DNA of 64,000 nt, taken from positions 25,552,272 through 25,616,271 of the forward strand of contig CM035444.1 of NCBI GenBank assembly GCA_020310875.1, read 5' to 3'. This stretch comes from Ceratopteris richardii. Lineage: Eukaryota > Streptophyta > Polypodiopsida > Polypodiales > Pteridaceae. Under the pieces are notes generated by a model, which was not told where the DNA came from, searched no databases, and saw nothing but the letters and a program-made list of their open reading frames with translations. Of the stretch, positions 57,680 to 64,000 are shown in pieces. Made by a program: the position numbers and the translations under genes. Position 1 is the first letter of the stretch. The number at the start of each line of letters is the position of its first letter.

Positions 57680-58844
57680 GTACGAAGGTTAGAATGCGCA
57701 CATGATGTTCAATAGGTGGAGTGACTACATGAAAGATGTTGACAAGGAGCTGGTGACAAGCTTGGTGTGCTCGATATTTATTCCAAATGGTGTGGGCCAC
57801 GAGCGAAAGACCCCTTGGCTGTAGAGCTTGACAAAGCAAAAGAGTGGCAGATGCACGGAGAGAGAGAGAGATTTCTTTCGCTTTTGCATATGCATATGAA
57901 TGAGCATGATTAGCATAAATGTATGCATGAGTAATCAATAATGCTTTGCATGAGTGAGAGAAATTAGTATATACGTATATGTTTATATTGTATACATATA
58001 AGTTAGGATACATATGCATGAAAGATAGGAAGTTAAAAGTTTATGTATACATGCGTTAGTATAGGTTTAAGTTATAATGTAAAATTATTAAATGAGTGTT
58101 TTATGTTTACTAAAAGCATACTTATCGGTTAATATTACTTCTGCAGATCATTGAAGAGATTACAAAGGAGGATACGAGAAAACAAGCATACGGGATCACA
58201 AAAATACAATATTCGAAGATTGTTTATTAAGTTGTATAGGATTATCTATTAAGAGAATTGTATTAGCACTTATGATAAACTTTTGTATACGCTTATTGTA
58301 TAGGCTTAAATAATATTGATTGTGAAATTCTTCATACTGTTTCTCTGAAAATTAATTGAGATCTTTACTTTTTTATTTCATATGTCTAAAGAATCAGGAT
58401 CTACAAGTAGTTCTAAACTAGTATCTTCAAACGATTCTGATATTAAGAATCAAGAATTAGAAAACTTAATAATAGGAACATTGCTTCCGTTTTCAATTGA
58501 TAGTTCAAATAATAACGTAAATATAAAAGTTGAAATTATTAAAGATAAAGTAGTTAACGAAACTTTACACACGTTAGATTACGATCGTCTTCTTTCTAGA
58601 ATTTTACCTTTAATTACCATAGTTTTGCCAGAACCGGAGGACAAGAAAGACTTATTCCCACCTAATTTAGTTAGAAAACCTAACTCAAATCAAATTGAGA
58701 ACGAAGAAGTTGACTTTGTTAAAGATAAAATTACAAACGAGAACTTAGTTTTGTCTTATCAATTAGAAGCTATAGAAAATTATAGAAACGCTCGTCCTTA
58801 CGGTCCTTAGTCTAAATAATTAGTTCTTAATTTGCACTCCCATA
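57680..58844 (+). other. Segment present only in the 3' LTR
   Basis: Either inserted into the 3' LTR or deleted from the 5' LTR; the two flanks meet with no gap in the 5' LTR. No target duplication or inverted termini seen. It holds the word ggttaatattacttctgcag (58127-58146), which is also found in the LTR proper (46363-46382; one base different at 56536-56555), and the 142-codon ORF at 58382. The shared word suggests the segment belongs to the element rather than being a foreign insertion. Confidence 0.75.
58382..58810 (+). CDS. LTR-embedded 142-codon ORF, function unknown
   Basis: Starts M-S-K-E-S-G-S-T-S-S-S-K-L and ends N-Y-R-N-A-R-P-Y-G-P. It is rich in Asn, Ser, Glu and Lys, has no Cys and no membrane segment, and resembles a soluble, partly disordered protein. 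I recognise no family. A ctgcag 3' splice-like site lies 236 bp upstream. Its length in AT-rich DNA without stops is mildly unusual. It may be a 5' exon of gag or an accessory gene of the element, but both are guesses. Confidence 0.4.
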   Translation: MSKESGSTSSSKLVSSNDSDIKNQELENLIIGTLLPFSIDSSNNNVNIKVEIIKDKVVNETLHTLDYDRLLSRILPLITIVLPEPEDKKDLFPPNLVRKPNSNQIENEEVDFVKDKITNENLVLSYQLEAIENYRNARPYGP

Positions 58845-58967
58845 TATTAGAAACATATAGGTTTTTATCACAACTAAACTGAAAAATCAACCAAAGGCCC
58901 TAGGCATACTTAGAAGCACCCTGCGTGCAGTCACATGGTTAGGTTAGCGTGATTCTTTTAGATGAAC

Positions 58968-60802
58968 GTGATCTCAATCTGAGCTCGTTTTGGCCTCCAA
59001 ACACACTATCACAGTGCTTGTGCAAGTAATTTCATCTTTTTGTGCCAAAGATATATGAAAGTTTTGGTTTGCTAGTATAAGTGCTTCAAAGTCTGCTACA
59101 GGTTTAGTGGAACTTGTTAGGATAGTTCTGCTCAACTTTATTTTTTTTTGCATCAGGGTATTTTAGTCACTGGCCATGGCTGAAAGCAATGATGTATTCT
59201 ATATGTTGGCTACTGAGGATAAGTTGGATGGTACAAATTATCCATTGTGGGATTGTATGATGCATCATGTATTGGTTGAAAAAGGACTATGGAATATTGT
59301 GCAGGGTGTTGAAAAATGTCCTATTTCACCTACAAACACAATTGCTGAAGGTGATGCAGATGGCATTGAAGATGGTGATATTCTTCATGTTCCTATTCAT
59401 GTTGCGGTTCCTGCTGCACCTACTGTGGAAAAAAGTTTTAGGGATGTCAAAGATGCTCAGGCACATGCATTGAGAGCCTTGTCTGTCAAACATTATTCCT
59501 CACTTTCACTCTTGGAGAATAGCTAAGGCTGCTTGAGATACACTTACCACTTTATACTAGGCAAGGAATGAGGCTCATGTTCCTTATCTTCGAAAATAGT
59601 TGGAGAGTGAGCACATGAATGAAGGAGATTCCATGGATACTTTTCTAACAAAGATCAAAGATTTGAAGGAATAGTTGAATTTTGCTGATGAAGCCTTGCC
59701 CGACAGTTCACTTGTCTAGACTGTTCTGAATGGTCTTCCCAATTCATATCAGAGTTTTACTTCTACTCTTCATTTGATGATGAAAGGCAATCCAAATGCT
59801 TTAACATTTGAGGAGTTAGTCTATGCTCTATTGCAAGAAGACCAATCTAGACAAAACAAGTCCATTATGCATGTTGTAGATTAAGCTTTCCTAGCTAGGC
59901 AAAAGGGCAAAGGTTAATGGCCTTCTTCTACTTGTAAGAAAAAATATGCTAATTTTGCATAATCGAAGAAGGAAGACAAAGAAGAGAAGAAAACAGAAAA
60001 GCAGAAATTGTTTTGCAAATACTATAAAGGAAATGATCATGTAATAAAGAGCTATCCAAAACTGTTTGCTAAAGAGGCAAGGAAGAGAAAGGCTAGAATG
60101 GTTGTTGCAGAGGCCTCTACACCCAAAACATAGTCTGCTAATCTTGTGCAGAATGAAGAATGAGCATTTACCACTATTTGCAGTTATGACCCATCTTCCC
60201 ATGATTCGTGTATGTCTGCTATAGACTCAAATGTTTGGTACTTTGATAGTGGGGCAACCAAACATATTACCTCACATCGTAGTTTCTTCACTTCACTCAA
60301 GCTTGTCCCTACAAGGAATACTATCACATGCACCAACAACTCCTCTTATCCTGTTATGGGAGTTGGTAAGATCATTCTGACTACTATTGATGGTAGTTAT
60401 TTTACATTGTCAGATGCTTTATTTGTGTTAGAGATCAAGGAAAATTTGTTATCAGTTTCAACATTAGCCAAGATTGGTTTGGATGTGAAATTTATTGATG
60501 ACAAATGTAAAGTTCATGATCTGTCAAATGGCAATATCATTATTGCTTCTGGCATTTTATGTCATGGGTTGTATAAGCTCATAGACTATGAAAAATTTGT
60601 GAATGATTTAGCATGTGCAGTACATGATTCTCAGGCTATGACATATGCAAAGCTTTGGCATGCATGCTTTGGCCATCTGAATTTTGCTAGTTTGCTACGC
60701 CTGTAGAAATCTGAAATGGTGTCCTATTTGCCCAAACTTGAGGCACTTGGTAAACATGTATGTGAAGGTTGTATTTTGGGCAAAATGTAGCATTCCTCAT
60801 TC
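58968..60802 (+). pseudogene. Copia family-A 5' half: leader, gag, protease
   Basis: Begins in the copia 5' leader (matching about 31690 of the full element), without LTR or primer site. Gag starts at 59176 (M-A-E-S-N-D-V-F) and is open to 59526, then broken by many stops. The CCHC knuckle region near 60000-60060 has lost a cysteine (C-K-Y-Y). Protease D-S-G-A-T-K-H is in a clean frame at 60212-60706, followed by part of the pre-integrase zinc segment. It is cut at about 60802 by an inverted gag piece. Confidence 0.88.
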
Positions 60803-61405
60803 CCACCCTCATTCATATGTTCATTCTCCAAATATTTTTGGAGGTAATCAACATGATCCTCATTTCTTACTTGGTATAATGTTGTAAGATCATCATTTGT
60901 TGTCTTGCAAGTGCAAATATGAGGGCTAATGGCATGTTTCATAGACAAGTCTATCAATGCATGTGCATGTGCATCTTTGCCATCCTAACAAAGTTTCTCC
61001 ACAATAGGTGCAATAGGATCCACAACACGACTAAGAAATTAAATATCATCATTTTCAATAACTATATTTGCAGGTCTAGTAGGATGTTTTTGAATACCCT
61101 CCACAATATTCCATAAATCTTTGCTACAAATACATGACGCATCATATATGCCCATAATGGGTAATAGTACCATCCAACTGATCTTCAACAACTAACATAT
61201 GGAATACATCATTGCTTTCAGTCATGTCTAGTGACTAAATAGCCTGATGTAGAAATTTGGCTATATCTCAAAGAAAAACCTTATCGATATCTACTAAACT
61301 TGTAGCAGACTTTGAGGTACTTGTATTGGAAAATGGAAACTTGTATATGTGTTTGTGTCAAAAGGATGAAAATTCCTTCACAGTCACTATGATAGTGCAT
61401 TCAAA
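60803..61405 (-). pseudogene. Copia family-A 5' leader and gag fragment, inverted
   Basis: On the minus strand: leader sequence (61236-61405), the gag start (T-E-S-N-D-V-F near 61225) and gag up to the E-H-M-N-E-G-G segment at 60803. It is the reverse partner of 58968-59640, so the two form a roughly 600-bp inverted repeat with a 1.16-kb spacer. Frames are broken. Confidence 0.85.
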
Positions 61406-61439
61406 GATTTTAACCAAAGGAGTGTCAAGGATTCCCTAG

Positions 61440-62340
61440 ATGAAGAGGCGATCTGATGTCACTTATCTTGGTCTTTTGAGCTACTATCTTGGCATCTAGT
61501 TTGCATCCATTGAGGGGGGAATTGTTATGCATCAAGCAAAGTATGTTGAAAAAATAATTCAGTGTTTTGACTTTGAGGATTGCAAACCAGTTTCCACATG
61601 AGCTGTAACAGGATTCAAGTTCTCAGTTGAGGATTTGAGTGATGCATTTGACACTTCTCTTTATCAGCAAGTTATGGGATGTCTTATATATGCATGCAAC
61701 ACAAGGCCACACATACAGTATGCAGTTTCCTAGTTGAGTCAATTCATGCATAGGCCTGTCATTAAGCATTGGCAAGCGATGAAACGTGTGTTTAGATATC
61801 TCAGAGGCACCTTGAGCGTAGGTCTCTTTTATGGCAGAGATATTCAACCATGCTTGCATACTTTTTACAAATCATGATTGGGTTGGTTGTTATGATACTC
61901 ACATGTCCACTAGTGGTAATTGCTTTTTCCTCGGAGACTCATGCATATCTTGGTTGAGTAAGAAGCAACCTACAGTGGCGACATCGAGTCGTGAAGCTGA
62001 GTATAGGGCAATTTTCATAGCTATAGTTAGTGTATATGGCTGAGAAACCTATTGATGGATCTTTGCATGGAGATTGATGTTGCTATGCATATTCTCATTG
62101 ATAGTTAGAGTGCATTGGCTGTTGCTCAAAACCCAATGTTTCATGCATGGACCAAACATATTGTGGTGCATTATCACTATGTGAGAGAGCACATTCATGA
62201 AGGAGATATTGATTTGGTATATGTGCCTACACAAGATAATGTGGCAGACATATTCACCAAAGCTCTTCCATGGGAAAAGTTTGAAGCTTTTCGTAAAGCT
62301 TTAGGCTTACTACCTTGTGGGGACTGATCTATCACTCTCT
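61440..62340 (+). pseudogene. Copia family-C RT-RNase H fragment
   Basis: Plus-strand pol tail: L-L-S-Y-Y-L-G-I, Q-A-K-Y-V-E-K, D-C-K-P-V-S-T, then RNase H (S-W-L-S-K-K-Q-P-T-V-A-T-S-S near 61965) and Y-V-P-T-Q-D-N-V-A-D-I-F-T-K-A-L. Wording and the following LTR differ from family A. Stops near 61600, 61735 and 62043 and a shift near 61880 inactivate it. The RT catalytic region is missing. Confidence 0.85.
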
Positions 62341-62372
62341 GTATGCGTTCAAATCATTTGCTCTAGGGGGTT

Positions 62373-62665
62373 TGTTACACTTATGTGTTCCTCGAGTAGC
62401 TTTGATGTGAACCTTTTCCCTATACATGGGCACTTTTAACTCTAGTGCCGACTAGAGGTTTTTTCCCCATGTTACCACATACATGACTCACTCATATGTG
62501 GTGGTACTTTGTACTTAGGGATATTTATTCAACTCTTACTTCAGTTCAAATCATCGTGAATAGAGAGAGCTATTCCAACCATCATATTCTCCGTGCGTCT
62601 TGCTGCATTTGTGCTCCTTGTGTGTGCTTCTTGTTTGTCTCTCGCACTTCTACACACATCCAACA
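62373..62665 (+). mobile_element. 3' LTR of copia family C
   Basis: TGTTACACTTATGTG to CACATCCAACA, 293 bp, preceded by a purine tract (tctaggggg). It is different from the family-A LTR but shares the TGTT...CCAACA ends. The 5' LTR is absent from the window. Confidence 0.75.
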
Positions 62666-64000
62666 GTATGGGACATCTAAGCTTACACTACCACTAAAGT
62701 GGATTTGATGGTATGGGACAAAAAATTTAGGGGTAATTCAAACTTGAACTTTGGGACATTTGTTCAGCAGGCTTGGAGAAGAGAAAACAAAAAGCTCTGA
62801 ATAGTTCTTTCACCTAGGGGGAACAATAAAAGATTGAAAAAAAATTTCTTTCAAATTCTATTGAGAGGTCATAATTTTCAATATACCCTCAGGTAGTTTT
62901 CGAGGATGAAAACCCTTAAGGAGAGGAGAAAGTCCCTAAGAACTCGTATCTTATGCCTTAAAAAGACCAAATAAGGTATTGCAAGGTAAAATATATGCAA
63001 GAAATAGATAAAGTTGAAGTACTTCCTTGTATTCTAGTACTTCATACATCTTTCCATACATCTTCCAACTAGATGGAGTTCTCACAGATAGGGAGTTCTC
63101 AAAGAACCTCAATGCAAGGGAAGACTTTGATACACCATAAGGATTGTAGAAATCCTAAGTAGGTTAGAAAAAGAAGTTGGATGAGCTAAAGCATAATCCT
63201 AAAGATAACTTGATGGTTCATGGGATAACACAACATTAACTTGTGGATTCCAATCAATGAGATCTAAGGAAAATGATTTCTTATATGAACCATACAAGTA
63301 AGATCCCCAAATAAAACCCATGGGTAAAATTTGGCTAAAGAAGAGAAGAAAAGCCAAAAGACCCAAGTATGGTAAAGATCAAGTCAAAATTTAAGTTTGA
63401 CAAGATGAGTCATACCACATTAAATGGTTAATCAAATATTTGAGTACGATTAGTTGTGGTGTATCCAAACACCTTAGTTCTTGCTCTCAAAATTTGGTAC
63501 CATAATTTGTAACAGATCCAGAGCATTAAAAAGAAAAGGGAAGGTGAGAAATTATAGAGACATAGTTATGTGGATTGGATGAAGAACCCATTGGTATGTG
63601 ATAGTGGGTACTAAATCCCGTTGAGTATTTTTTCTTGAATGCCAAAAGAAACAGGGACTCATGATCCAATGTAATATGCTAAGATGATAATATATATCTT
63701 CTTCAATCATCCTCTCAAAAGGAAGAAGAATTCTTCCAACAAGATATTGAAGGATCTATCTCTCATAGAGAATTTGAAATGAATCAAAGATCAACTTCTT
63801 GGAGTTTGAAGGTAAACTCCAAAGGTTGAAGCTCTAAAAGCTTCATCCAAAAGTATAACTTGAAATTCAAGAAACATAAAGATGATCTAGGACAAGCTTG
63901 AAAGAAGTCTTAGAAAGATCATCTTTTGTATACTTGATAATTCAAGTTAACTTAAGAATAAGAAAGATCTAATTATGATGTTGAAATAGAACATCTTAAA
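62666..64000. other. Unassigned DNA with possible gypsy tail
   Basis: At about 62896-62925 the plus strand reads V-F-E-D-E-N-P followed by a stop and a purine run, similar to the end of many plant gypsy pol genes just before the 3' LTR. No other pol motif and no LTR borders were found. The remainder is AT-rich with no gene recognised. Confidence 0.3.

Larger units (their letters stand above)
55542..58967 (+). mobile_element. 3' LTR of the gypsy element, with extra 1.17 kb and truncated end
   Basis: Matches the 5' LTR from TGTCGGAAGG to the word cccctgtacct (57679). It then has about 1165 bp not in the 5' LTR, then matches again from atattagaaacatatagg (about 58845) until 58967. There copia 5' leader sequence takes over, and the last 25 or so LTR bases are lost. 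Confidence 0.88.

Overview
The window looks like intergenic nuclear DNA from a land plant with a large, repeat-rich genome. The evidence is the set of Ty1/copia and Ty3/gypsy LTR retrotransposons, a spliced gene with short GT-AG introns, L1-type LINE remnants, and primer sites complementary to plant initiator-Met and Trp tRNAs. The species cannot be fixed from the sequence. The resemblance of one gypsy element to fungal elements makes me lean to a fern, gymnosperm or other non-angiosperm, but this is only an impression. No bacterial genes, CRISPR arrays or defence systems are present.

Layout. 1-960 holds a decayed gypsy gag on the minus strand. 1852-3186 holds the only host gene candidate, a small multi-exon coiled-coil protein whose N-terminal half resembles the conserved region of the FLASH family (histone mRNA processing in animals); one of its splice donors looks damaged. 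3.2-8.2 kb is old DNA with short tandem duplications and three LINE reverse-transcriptase pieces. 8.2-21.9 kb is mostly unassigned DNA with copia LTR pieces, a gypsy gag-protease relic between two oppositely oriented copia 3' ends (12.1-16.3 kb), a TG-rich microsatellite block, a copia integrase relic and a cluster of short palindromic motifs.

21.9-39.4 kb is a layered nest. Two related, similarly 5'-truncated and dead minus-strand copia copies lie in tandem. The first was hit by a 6.1-kb non-coding LTR element (1.5-kb LTRs, GATGG target duplication). The second was hit by a nearly intact 5.1-kb plus-strand copia element (230-bp LTRs, CTCCC target duplication) with a 1319-codon gag-pol frame.

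39.7-45.3 kb is a patchwork of copia relics of two families. 45.3-59.0 kb is a long Ty3/gypsy element with LTRs of about 2.4 kb, a perfect 18-nt tRNA-Trp primer site, one long gag-protease frame and a pol frame with few lesions. Its 3' LTR carries 1.17 kb absent from the 5' LTR, including a 142-codon ORF. 59.0-62.7 kb is rearranged copia sequence, partly a large inverted repeat, ending in a 3' LTR of another copia family. The last 1.3 kb is unassigned apart from a possible gypsy tail.

The genes here do not form a pathway. The retroelements share the usual division of labour: gag makes the particle, protease matures it, reverse transcriptase/RNase H copies RNA into DNA and integrase inserts it. 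Only the copia element at 31.3-36.5 kb looks close to active; the non-coding element at 22.5-28.6 kb would depend on proteins made elsewhere. I found no novel non-transposon system. The best leads are the fungal-like Trp-primed gypsy element with its LTR-embedded ORF, the non-coding LTR element, and the rearrangement footprints.
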